The translations under genes and the position numbers were made by a program. From Phytophthora colocasiae (lineage: Eukaryota; Oomycota; Peronosporomycetes; Peronosporales; Peronosporaceae): a DNA stretch of 64,000 nucleotides. Shown one piece after another: positions 36,001 to 46,486 of this stretch (the first letter of the stretch is position 1; every line of letters starts with the position of its first letter). The notes beneath the pieces are model-generated. The model had not been told where the DNA came from. It saw only the letters and a list, made by a program, of their open reading frames with translations, and ran no database searches. The stretch is taken from positions 1,426,001 to 1,490,000 of the forward strand of contig JAGKQI010000102.1 of NCBI GenBank assembly GCA_018806915.1. Direction: 5' to 3'.

Positions 36001-36371
36001 TGGTTATCTCAACTACAGAGGCATAATATATCGCTCTGTGTCACTGTATGCAAAAGATGATTTTCCTCAAACTTATCCTCAAAGAACTTGGCTTTGCTAC
36101 AACGCAGGCTAACATCATTTATGAGAACAACCAAAGCTGCATCAAAATCTGCTACAACCCCGAACTTCACGGACGTTCAAAGCATACACACGTACGATAC
36201 TGTTTCGTACAAGAAAAGGTAGAGAGGCATGAATTCAACGTCCTCTAATGCAATACGAAAGAGATGATAGCTGACATCGTCACTAAAACTTTAGACAAGC
36301 ACCAGTTCAGAGAACTAAGGGCCAAGCTCAGGGAAAAATCCCTGAAAGCTGGATCCGGCCACGCAGTATAG
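33078..36371 (+). pseudogene. Copia integrase, reverse transcriptase and RNase H
   Basis: The integrase zinc region is partly seen (CCVACTFARSH near 33555), then the catalytic core with HSDDICGP, FLNFIDDFSRF, LQADNAKEYE and NGVAEHHMEH. RT follows (EYKSLMNNNTWVFV, KARLVIKGFLQEFGIDYNE) with the active site ICVDD-type CVDDILIIAP at 35355. RNase H ends near 36371, with ENNQSCIKICYNPELHGRSK. There are several stops (for example near 34090, 35112 and 36025) and frame changes. The stretch from 34872 on is duplicated further right. Confidence 0.88.
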
Positions 36372-36969
36372 AAATACACTGATAATACAACTGCATGAAG
36401 CGTGCCTATCTCCTGCATCCTTTTAAATTTTTTTCCTCTAGATTTTATCTTTTTTGTTTAGATAATTCGGTATTGACCGGGGAAATCTGGGAAAACCTTC
36501 AGCGGGCACATGAGTTTAAATACAACAATGCACAAAAGACAAACTTGCTGGGAATGTCCATTACCGGCCGCAACAATTCTACCGACTCCTAGCACCTACT
36601 TAAAGATAATGAGCGGATGAATAAATGCATAGAAGTTGATCCACCTCTTTGCGGACGTGATCGGCTTACCTTGCTTGCTCTTCTTGTCGTAGACGAGACG
36701 TTTTCTCCCTTGGACAGTAAGCACTGTATTATGACCAATGTGGCTTTGATTGTAGTCAGCAACGATGTAGACTCCATCTCTGAGCGGTTTCTCCATCATC
36801 ACACGAGCACCACGGCGACCTGGCGTCATGAAGTTGTTCTTGACAAAGGCGTCGTAGTTAATGTCTCGATCTGCCTCTCGCAGCCGAATCATGAAGTCTC
36901 GCACGTCAATCCACGTGGCCCCTGATCAAAGATCTTGGTTGTAGAGTACGAGCCTGTCGTCAATGAATT
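34872..36969 (+). repeat. 2,098-bp duplication unit, first copy
   Basis: This segment (RT to the antisense frame) is repeated directly after itself, starting at 36970. The two copies differ at about a dozen positions, for example 35360 and 35550-35600. The join at 36969/36970 has no obvious microhomology. Confidence 0.92.
36596..36969 (-). pseudogene. Antisense frame in Copia, first (truncated) copy
   Basis: The last 110 residues of the antisense protein described at 58325-59713, cut by the duplication junction at 36969. It contains DGVYIVADYNQSHIGHN. It differs from the second copy at only a few positions. No start is available here. Confidence 0.7.
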
Positions 36970-37075
36970 ATAACACTTGGGTGTTCGTAACCCCTCCTAA
37001 AGGGAGAAAAATCTTGAGTAGCCGATGGGTCTTCATGATGAAGTATACCGGCACTGGCGAAATTGACCGCTTTAA

Positions 37076-37113
37076 CCCACCGGCGACCGTTATCCCAGCT
37101 TTGCTGGGATAAG
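37076..37113 (+). repeat. Left terminal inverted repeat of the giant element
   Basis: 14 bp (CCCACCGGCGACCG) then the hairpin TTATCCCAGC-TTT-GCTGGGATAA. The right end matches base for base except for three extra bases (CTG) between the two parts. Confidence 0.9.
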
Positions 37114-37440
37114 AAAAACCTCAGAGAAAAACCTTGTTAGAAGCCCTTTTGTCTTTAAAGTGATATTCACGTCGTTTTAGCCAATAGGAGTCGTTTGCGG
37201 ATTTCTCCCCTGGAACGGTGATGAGCATGGCGGGAGGTCTTCCTTGCCGCCATTGGTCGCCAAGCGTTGATTTACTAGAGCGGAGTGCAACTGGCAGGGC
37301 ACATTTTAGTGGCTTGACGACCTTTTATTGCAAGGTAAATTTGTGAAATATGCTTCCGGAAGCGTTTTGCGTGCTGTCTTAACTAGATAATACAGTTCTC
37401 TACTACCAGCTATCAAGGGCAAGAGCAGTAAGCAGAAGGC
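37114..37440. other. Left subterminal region of the giant element
   Basis: About 330 bp without a gene. It includes short A/T-rich words and a CCAATAGGAG-like segment; a CCAAT-type word also occurs near the right end. I see no clear repeat array. Confidence 0.4.
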
Positions 37441-37452
37441 ATCCGTTGGCTG

Positions 37453-38286
37453 GTGACTGGCAAGGACACTCCCTCCCTGGATTTGTATCTGGAAGATGCT
37501 GCGATTCCAAGTGATGGAGGCGGGCGAGAAGCTCCGTACACGTTGCTGTGTATGGTTGTAGCGGTGGAGAAGGCTGACGAAGTATCAGAGGATGTATGGG
37601 AGATATACCAGTACGAACGAGATGTCAGTCCTTTCGAGCGCCTTCTACAAGCGTCAGACGATTTCAGTATGCATACGAACTCTACACGGAAGAAGCTCAC
37701 GCTGAAACGCAGACAGAAAGCGCACGAAGATGGAGAGTTAAAGCTCCAAACGAGTTCAGTTCGTGTCCAGGCAGATCTACTGCGGCTTCTATCGTCGACA
37801 TCAAGCGCTGTCACTAAAAGGAGACTGGAAGACCAGCTTGAAAGCCTCCGAGTCCAGCAAATTATTGAAACTACTGGTGTTTTCCAGCCTCGACATCTGC
37901 AGATCACAGCGCTGGAAGAAGATCCACTGGAATTCCGTCGCGATACTCATGGTATCGCTCAATTATGGGGTACGTCTACGTGTGAGTGTACTGTGTGAAT
38001 TGAATTGATGGTTGATTGTCATGTAGGACGCAACGTACTGGGAGAACACTACGCTCCTAAGAGTGATCTACTGCGCTTTCTCCATTCCCACTCAGTGCCA
38101 GAGATTTTCAAGCGCATGAAGCGGGTAGTGCGTGACGACCTCAGCACTCGTAACAAACGGCGTATTGCAGCACTCAATGCCAAGGAGAAGGAACGCAAAA
38201 AAGAGCTTGAGAAGCAGGGTATTCTGTCTCCTGAGCAGCAGCTAGAGGCAAAGTTCGACCGACTCCTCAATCCAAGTGTAGCGTAG
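37453..38286 (+). CDS. Unrecognised cargo protein with coiled-coil C-terminus
   Basis: Two exons (37453-37969 and 38027-38286) join in phase across a 57-bp GT-AG intron, giving about 258 residues. The frame is open upstream to 37432 without an ATG, so a first exon is probably missing or lies further left. The N-terminal part contains LDLYLEDAAIPSDGGGREAP and FERLLQASDDF. The C-terminal part is charged (RRIAALNAKEKERKKELEKQ). I do not recognise the family. The intact intron and clean frame suggest a gene under constraint until recently. Confidence 0.6.
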
Positions 38287-38416
38287 AGTGAAGAGCCCCC
38301 GGCAAAGGGATCTACAAGCTTTGAAACGACGCAGATACCCAATCTTGCGATGGCATCACGTACAAGACAGCCGTTCTTCGGCATCTGAAGCCGTCGACGG
38401 CAGTTAGACGAACAGA

Positions 38417-38923
38417 ATGACTCGGCTCGTAGTCAATACACTCGGAGGTGGCGTCCAATGGCTCGATATCCCTGGATCTTTTCGGTTCTGCTGTTTGGAA
38501 TTATCACTTTCCCGACAATTGCTGTGTCAATTGACTACGGAACGTTTACTTGGAGCAAGTGGAACGAGATGCACACGTCTACTTCGGGCTGGACTGCAAT
38601 CCGAAGGATGTACCGTTCAGGGCCGCGTGTACGAGCCAAGATATTTGTTTCGACACCAGTTGCAATGAGCAACCTGCAGACAAATGCTGCCTTGTTTTGC
38701 CAGCAGATCAAGGATTTTATGGAGGTAGAAACCGTTGATCGAGTACTTCTTGAGTATCTGCAGACGGAAGCCAAATCCGAGACCCCTGCTGAGCCGCGAC
38801 ACAAAGTCGATAGTTATAAAAGCGGTTTCGTGTAGGAGAAAGTGGGCAACCGGTGGCAGGACTACTGGAGGTCTGGCGTTAGTCGCCAGCGAGGTTAGTT
38901 TCCTGGCTCAAAGTGACGGATAA
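38417..38923 (+). other. Uncharacterised open region after the first cargo gene
   Basis: Two overlapping frames are open (38458-38835 and 38550-38738). The second, with FGLDCNPKDVPFRAACTSQD and several cysteines, looks more protein-like and continues leftward in frame apart from a stop near 38535. This may be a decayed exon. No family recognised. Confidence 0.3.
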
Positions 38924-39077
38924 ACGGCTCAATACATATTGGTTCATCAGTGAGCATACATGTAGAAATGGAATGGGTCAACTGTGGCGAAACCTTGGCT
39001 TAAGTGCCAGTAATGACTACAGATCGTATGGTATACAAATTCTAGTCAAACGGGGCCTTGTGAACTTGTGAAAGAGA

Positions 39078-39961
39078 ATGGCAGATTTTTCTGATGAAGA
39101 AGATCGCCAGCTCGTCCAGCTAGCAGCGACGTACGTGAAATCTGGACGCCGCGTCAAGTGGTCGTTAGTGGCAGAAAAGATGAGACCACAGAAATGGAGT
39201 CCAGAGAAGCTTCAGCAACGTATCAAGACGCTCAAGCGACCACTAGGAACTGACGTGTTGCAATTTCCGCCGCGATTCTTTCGGAAGTCACTCCAACAAA
39301 ATAGCAAGAGCCAACGAGTCCAACAAGCGGATAGTACGCCCGGAATTACAGAGCAATTGATGGTACCGTTGTCTCCCGAAGACACGTACAACGCCACAGA
39401 AAGGCTTTTTCGTGTGTTGACTAGGCGCGATGTACGTGCCAATAAGCGTCAGCTAAATGCTAGGGAGATCACGATGGTAGCAGTATCCAGTTTTATAACT
39501 GAAGCAGCCTTTCAACAGGGCGATGTGTTTCTCGACGCTGGATCTGGTATCGGGAACGTTCTCGTCCAGATTGCGTTACAAACTCGGGCGTCTTGCGTGG
39601 TGGGCATTGAGATTCAAGACAACTTGGTAGCAAAAGGGATGAAACTAATCGCGTCAGCAGTTGTGGACCTTCCGCATTTGCAAAAGATCTGTGTTGTCGC
39701 CGGAGACATCCGTGGGTTTAAGGAAAGCAACAAAGCTGTTGTGTGCGCTGGAAAAAATTATCGTCAAGTCGACCTGGCTCGCTAATCAACTCCGCTACTG
39801 TTTTGTACTGTCATGACACCGTGTTTGAAGAAGATGCCGTGTTGGCGGTTATCAACATGTGTGTGGTATTACCTCATCTTCGCCTGGTGGGATTAACGAC
39901 GCTGGTATGTCCACGCCATCGACATTCATGCTCTAGCCCTTTTGTATTCGATGGGAGCTTC
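39078..39961 (+). pseudogene. SANT-DOT1-like histone methyltransferase gene, one frameshift
   Basis: The N-terminal part begins MADFSDEEDRQLVQLAATYV and continues WSLVAEKM, a SANT/Myb-type helix bundle. From about residue 110 it has a class I methyltransferase fold of the DOT1 type: FLDAGSGIGNVLVQIALQ (SAM-binding loop) and VVGIEIQDNLVAKGM. The frame ends at 39785, but the next frame continues with LINSATVLYCHDTVFEEDA and FCPRH-like CPRHRHSC up to 39961. A single frameshift near 39775 would join them. DOT1 methylates lysine 79 of histone H3 in nucleosomes. The fusion with SANT suggests a chromatin-targeted enzyme. Whether the break is a mutation or a sequencing error cannot be told. Confidence 0.7.
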
Positions 39962-40330
39962 TGAAAACACTTCATGTTCAAATGACATTCGGGAATTCAC
40001 TCCGAGAGCTACACTTGTACATTAGACGAGCGAGACCAGTCGCAGTCGAAGAAACTTAAAGCCACAAGGACTTCGAGTGGAAGCATGACAAGATGGAGAG
40101 GCAACTTCGTGACAATGGCAATGAGGGCTGCATCGTGCTGTCGATAACGGGTCAGTAGGACAAATAGGTGCTGGTGCAAGAGTGCTTAGAGCGGCTAGCT
40201 AGCAAGGACTTAAACTTCCCGAGCTCAATTCCAGAACACCCGACACATACCAACATTGCACCACAGTTTACTTCAACACATAATGAAACACGGTTGTTGA
40301 AGTCGTTTGACTGTTCGTTATTCTCTTCCT
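39962..40330. other. Gene-free spacer in the giant element
   Basis: Between the methyltransferase and the coiled-coil gene; only short frames, no motif. It probably contains the 3' ends of both transcripts. Confidence 0.35.
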
Positions 40331-41830
40331 TTAAATTTCACAAGTTGTTCCCTGCAACTTCTTCGTTACCCTCCCTTTAGCATTAGTTCTTTTGACTTCA
40401 CCCATGCTTCCTCTGCCTTTCTTGTCCTTCTTTCTTATCGTACTGCTGACAGATTTCACTTCCTTGCCTCTCGTGTTGATTTGCCGTACGGCCGCTTCCA
40501 GCTCTTCGTCTTGCTCTTCAATCTTCGCTCTCGCCGCATTCAGTGCTGTCTCCAGATATTTTACTTTCTTCTGGTAGCCGCTTGCTATCGCCTTCTCTCC
40601 TGCTAATTCGGCTGTTTTGTTTCTGAGTGCCTCCTCCAATTTTTTCTGCTTACCTTTGTCACCTCGTCGACCAGTGGAAGCCTTGCGCTGAGCCTCTAGT
40701 TCTTCTCGAAGCGTAGTGGAGTTCAACTTCTCCTCATCCAGTTCCCGCACTAGTTCTTGAATTTTTTCCTCAGCTTCCAAGTGTCTCGCCTTGAGATCCT
40801 CCAACTTGGATACGTGGCTTGTCTCCAAGTCCTTCAACTTCCTGTCGGATGCAGCAGACAGCGAGACGGAGATCTTGCGGTAGATCAAATCAAACTCCGC
40901 CCGTAAAGTCTGCTTCTCCTCTTCAGTGTCACACACGAGAGTCGGTAAAGTCGCCGCTACTGCTTGAACTTGGTCTAAACTCGACTCCTTCCCTATCTTT
41001 CCAGTAGCAAGTGGCTTCGCTGCTTGGCTTATCTCTCTTTCCTCCCGAATTGCACGTCTCAGCTCTTTCTTAGTTTCTTCGTGGCCCTCGCTCAAAAGCT
41101 CCTGTATCTTCGTGACCAACGAGGCATTGCTTGACGCCACGAGTTCTCTTAGGCCTGCGCTGGGATCTGCATTAGCCTTGTTTTTCTTATTTTCCAACAC
41201 CTTGAGATACCCTGCATATACGTCCTTGAGCAGAGACTGGTGGTGCTTTTTGAGCTCTGCTGGTTCGCTCTAAAAGGCCTTGAACTGAATTTTGGTCGCT
41301 AAATCATTGTAATCCACCTTTTCGCATCTATTTCGTGCGGCGAGATACCGTTCTACCCACAAGCGCTTCTGATAGTTTGCCAAAGTGTACGGCTGCGCTT
41401 TCGTGCGCCGCTCGCATTGCCGCTTATCTCCTTGGTACTCCTCGTTGCAAGCTCTCCTCATTTCATCGCAAGCTTCCTTCAGGAATTTGATGGGAACCTC
41501 TTGGCCTTCTGACTCCTCCGGTTCAGCAGCATCAACATCCTGTACAGAAACTTCAGTATCTTGGCCTGTCGGTTTTGGTCGCTTGCTAGATCCATCCGAG
41601 GACTCAGTAATATTCCCCTTTCGTTTCTTAGATGAAGGCTTGCCCTTGGTTGACGACTTGCTTTTGGCCGACTGATTCTCCTGCGTTTTGGCCGGGACGA
41701 CTAACGAATTCGTTTGTGCTGCCACCGACAGTAACTGCCTCGTATGCGCAGTTCTCTCGGTTTGCCCATCCTTCACCCGCGTAACCAGAGCGACCTTGGT
41801 TTTCCTTTTCCCCGCACGCGTCTTCACCAT
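40331..41830 (-). CDS. Basic, coiled-coil cargo protein with one in-frame TAG
   Basis: Read from 41830, the frame runs 187 codons to a TAG at 41270-41272 and then stays open in the same frame to 40331, 500 codons in all. The N-terminal part is lysine-rich with nuclear-signal-like patches (KPSSKKRKG, KRPKPTG) and has a helical segment (IKFLKEACDEMRRACNEEYQ). The part after the TAG continues smoothly (SEPAELKKHHQSLLKDVYAG) into a long charged coiled coil. The composition does not change across the stop. Either the TAG is a recent mutation, or it is read through. No enzyme motif is seen; a structural or DNA-binding partner of the transposase is possible but unproven. Confidence 0.65.
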
Positions 41831-41941
41831 CGTCTTTCAATGGAAATCACACGCAACAAAAAACATACCAAAGAATTTGACATCATTTACTCACTAAGTA
41901 CGAATTATTTATCTCACAACTCAATATTGCGCCACCATTGA

Positions 41942-42331
41942 CTAAACCTCAAGAGCTACGAGACGGGTACGGGCAAAGTCAAGCGGGTACACGAAGAGCG
42001 GCGAGCGGGCACCGCGAAGCCAGGTTGCCCTATGAAGAAACGCCAGAACTGGTCCTTGGTTACACCGTAATGAAGAGCTTATGAACTTGTCCTTTAAGGC
42101 AAAGTTCAGGGCCTGGGTGCCCTGCTCCTTGGACACACGCACGAAGCAGTCCACGATGCCCTTGTTCGGTTAATCTGCGACGAAGCACTGCAGAAGCAGC
42201 TTGACACGCTCGATGGAGGCCACGACGGTCTTGGAGATACCGCCGGCAGCCAGGTCCATGAAGAACGAAACGGCGCCGCTCTTCTTCTCCGAAGTGGCGA
42301 CTGGGTCAGGGCGCTCATCTTGAGGTAAGGG
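41942..42331 (-). pseudogene. Fragment of an ADP/ATP carrier gene
   Basis: Translation across frame changes gives [56 protein letters not shown] and [12 protein letters not shown]. These are segments of the first carrier repeat of mitochondrial ADP/ATP translocases in the right order. Internal pieces are missing between KEQG and TQAL and after KDKF, and there is a stop after CFVAD. It is a captured host gene piece, now dead. Confidence 0.8.
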
Positions 42332-42607
42332 GGGAGACTTTAAGAGTCTTCAGCGAAACGGAGAAAAATCCTAAATGATCGAGGTCGAGCACGCGGATAT
42401 TCCATGCAATGGCAACTAGTTGTTTTCACTAGCTAGGTTGTCCATGTTGTCAGCCCCCACGCTTTCTGGAGCTTGCGCCCCATCATTGTCGTAAAATTCT
42501 TGATCGTAATTGTCAGGACCCCCGTCAGCTCCTTCTGGGGCATCGTGACTCCTACCAACCAGGCCGTCCCTATCGGCTCCGAGCTGATCATCGTGACTTG
42601 ATGAAAC

Positions 42608-45600
42608 TTAAATTTGCTGTGCCTCTGTACTTTGAAAATGGGCTGGACTTCCAACAACTGGAGTCTCACCCAAGAGAAGCTCCTGAAAGCTCAAATTCCT
42701 CCGTCGCGAGCTTACCTCGGGTGGCTCAACCGTGGCAGCAATTGAATCGTTTGGTAACTCCTCTGTCGAACGGCGAATTCGAATACCCCCTCTCTTCTCC
42801 AGTTGCGGAATATTCCTTCCATTCTTCCAGTTCGAATGCCAAATATTAAAGCAAGACACCGAATTTCCATCAGTCACATGCCGTGCTTTTGAACATAAAA
42901 ACAGTCTCCCGCGATCGGAGGAACACTGCTGACAGTAATGGCGCGTTGTTCCTGCCAATCGACGCCTTCCATCTGAAGTTGTACGGCACATGATGGAACA
43001 AACTTTGCAGACGCGAAACTTGAATTTCCCACCCGCAGTTTTATCTGTTGACACCAACACTCGATGACTCGAGCTAGCAATAGCGTAGGCAGTAGCAATC
43101 GAAGCCGACCGGTCCCTTGAGTCATCCACTGCAACAACTTCTTCAGTAATGTGTTCAGTTTCCAAGAAATCTTGGTCTTGGAGACCTAGGAGCTCCTCGT
43201 GGAGTTGGATCAGGAAGTTCGAGTGTGAAAGCGGTTTCTCTTCGATGGACTTTGCGTATAGACGGTGTACAATGAATGCGTTGATGATCGCAATGTCAAG
43301 AAGCCCGTAAAAAAGATTCTTGTAGTACTTTTTGGCGCGCATGACCATTTGAACAGAGTAACTAAACCAACCACATACAGTACCTTATGTCAGTAAAAAT
43401 GAAATAAGCACTGCTCTACATTAAACTCACCGTTGCAGGCGTAATTGGTCGTGATTATCAACGCCACCCATGTACTTGTTGTAATTCACAACAAACTCCG
43501 GACACGGAATAGTAGCGTACGTACCGTCCCTTTGCTTTCGTTGTACAGACGACCTTTTCGCCGAGACTCCAGTGGCCAGAAAATAACAAATTTTTGAGTC
43601 TACCCACCTTGATGCGTACAATACTCCGTTTGTGGTGTTTCTTGCAAGCTTGTAGGACCCTCGAGGCATATTGCGTGATTGGCTCTTTTTTTTGTCTTGA
43701 AATTCTCCACAAAACCAAGCCGACTCGTGGACACTGTTCCGATATTGTAATACCCCATGTCCATCAGGCGAAAACTAAGCGATACTGATGAGTATTCTCG
43801 GTCCGTAACAACGATTCTTTTCTTCGAGCTATCTACTCGACGCTGTTCCCACAGGGCCTTCAAGTTACGGACAACAGCCATTGGCCCACTTCTCGTGTCA
43901 ACAAATTGACTATCTTGCTTCTTGCCACAATAGACTTCGAATCTGTGATAAAGACGCACAAAAGATCTAAGTAAATGACATCTGCTTGACATACACCTAA
44001 ACAGTATCATTCTGTACCTGGAGCAGTAGTGGGTTTCGCCACAGCAAACTGCGAACAGCTTTGTCCCGTACTTGTGCGGCTTATTCTTCAGAAAAACACG
44101 AATTGTATTCCGCGAACTCCTTGACGGGATAACCATTTCATCGAACGCAACCCAACGCCCTAGCTCCATCGCACCCTTAAACGTATCTTGGAGAGTATCA
44201 ATTACACTTCTAGTTTTCCATGCCCGATCGGATTTTGCTCGTGGGTCCTCGTTGTCTGTGAAGTGGATGAACCTACCAACACGTCTCTATTAGTACAGTA
44301 CCAGGTAAAATGTCAACGTTGTCTCATCATTTATACCGGCAATTCATAATCCAGTTCTGAGCGCACGTTCGTACCTGTTAATCTCCTTAAAACGCAGTCG
44401 AGGCATGAATGGTGACCATGTCCCGGCGGGAATTGCCCCACGCGCCTGGGTTTTCCAATGATCTTCCATACGGGCTTTAATAGGGCAAACAGCTCTCGAA
44501 ATGATCAACGCCAAGAAATGCGTTATTTCCGCTGCGGAAATCTCCTTGAACGAATCCAGGGCTCGTTCTTTCTCTCGGTACAACTTGCTTCGCAAAGCTT
44601 GATCATTCGTCTTGGCATTTATGACCAGCGCCGCGGCTTGTAACCGTTGAGCGCGTGTTTGGCGCTCGTACAAATTGGTTTCATGCGCGATATCTCTCCA
44701 GAGGCGTTTCGGCATAAAATAAAAAAATAAATCCGTTGGCTTCATCGTTCGAGCTGCATCAATTGCTGATTGTTGTAAATGGGGAGGATCGTTCATAACA
44801 TCACACATGCCATCCGTATTGGTATCGTCCACACCATCGCCGACATTCAGCTCCTCCCAACCGTTTATAGACATAGACCGCAGCATTTCATCTGTTATAT
44901 AATCTTGAGGTCCTGCGACAGCACGAATCTCCTCAGCAGTCTCAACAGAAAATTCATCTTCGTCATCTTCCTCGTTGACGATGATATTTTCTGTGGTTTC
45001 TTCGTCAGAACCGTCATCACTCTCACTAGCGCAATAATCAGACGCTAAAAACTCATGATCGTCGTCAAGGCCTTCATTTGCTACATCGATACGAAATGGA
45101 CGGGTCCGTGGCGCCTTCAACAGCGATTTCGGCCTACTGTGGCTGACCGTTGGTCTTTTCTTCCGAAAAAGGTTGCTCGAATTAGTTTCACTCCTCGCTT
45201 CTTCGTCTACCTTGGTCTCCTCGTCGTTGGTGTTTTCCTCCCGATAATCAGGAAAATCAAATTCATAATTGGGGTTCGAGTTTTCTTGAACTCCCCGTAA
45301 TTCGTCTGCATTGCTGACAATCCGTTGAGATCTGTCGATTCTGTTTGGAGAGGGATCTAATGTCCGTGCGTCTTGGTTTATATCAGTTAGGGTGGCCACC
45401 GGGACAGTTGTAGAATTGGTTGTACTGTGGTTTTCTGTGACATTGGCAACAGAAACCTGTATACTTGCCGCTGGATGAGCTTTCTGTTGACGACGTCGGA
45501 ATGCCGCCAGGACTTCGGGACAGTTCATGTTTGATCCAGCGATCCAACTGGACTCCGTATACCCTTTCCATTTGACTAGGTAATGAGGTAATCCAAAACG

Positions 45601-46111
45601 AAATCTCTCGCGAAGGATTGCTTCCACTTCGTACTCTTTCTCCTGAGAAGTACCTGTACATTATCACCGATGACCAACAGTTCAGTCAGAGAATAATGCA
45701 CTCGAAGACAATATCATTAGCTACCTTTTGACGCTTTCCGTTTCACGGAGCTCTCGGAGCTTGCTGTCGCTTTCGGGCTCGCAGCTTTCTTCTTGGAAGC
45801 ACGGGCACGTTTTAGCTGCTCTTCGTTAAATTGTTGCAGAAGCCTGGGGCACGTAAGATTGGATTCCGGCTCCCATGTAGTGTCATTGTAACCCTTCCAT
45901 TTTACATGATACTTTGGCTTTCCCGACACGATTTTCATATCGATAATACGTTCCATTTCGTACTCTTCTTCTACGAACAAGCATTCGATTAGAACTGCCA
46001 ACGACGCAAGAGTTGTGTCTGCGTACCAGATATTTCATCGGGCCGAGTAGCTCTCCGCCGGCTCGTGCGAGACGACTGGGGATCTTCTCTCTCCTTGCGC
46101 TTGCGCGGCAT
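42608..46111 (-). CDS. PiggyBac transposase with two N-terminal chromodomains
   Basis: Six exons are proposed: 46111-46027, 45970-45725, 45653-44375, 44272-44018, 43942-43431 and 43361-42608, all GT-AG. The total is about 1,044 codons. Chromodomain 1 (residues ~29-80) contains [19 protein letters not shown]; chromodomain 2 (~112-160) contains [19 protein letters not shown]. An acidic linker follows. The piggyBac core shows all three catalytic aspartates: [22 protein letters not shown] and [10 protein letters not shown]. The C-terminus has a cysteine-rich zinc-binding domain ([14 protein letters not shown]). The summed exons are one base short of frame: an A8 run near 43690 with one A lost explains it and restores [13 protein letters not shown]. 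So this copy may be dead by one base, or the run may be misread. Confidence 0.88.
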
Positions 46112-46256
46112 GACCACCTTAGAATCCTGAATTGAATGCAAGTGGTATCCGGACAGTTTTTTGCACTTACACTTACAATCACGTAATGAGATCCAAAATA
46201 TCCGGATACGGCGTAACTATACTGGTATACCAGTAATCGACGTCAGCATTACCGGT

Positions 46257-46380
46257 AGAGGCAAATATACTAGTTTCACTAAAGAAAACAATCCAATAGT
46301 GAAACTAGTATATTTACCTCTATCGACGTGGACTCTTTGAGAGAGGTGAATATACTAGTTTCACTATAGGTCGTGGCCGT
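46257..46380. promoter_or_regulatory. Palindromic 25-bp repeats upstream of the transposase
   Basis: The arms 46257-46281 and 46297-46321 form an inverted pair around AATATACTAGTTTCACTA; a third copy lies at 46351-46375. They sit about 150-270 bp upstream of the transposase start, where operator-like or promoter sites would be expected. Confidence 0.5.
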
Positions 46381-46486
46381 CCATAAATGTAAAAGTTTAT
46401 ATGTCGGCTACAATCTGCAACAATAAAACTACTACGTAGCTGCAATCCATGTGCGATACTAGTACGATTCAAGCGACGAGCTGTAA

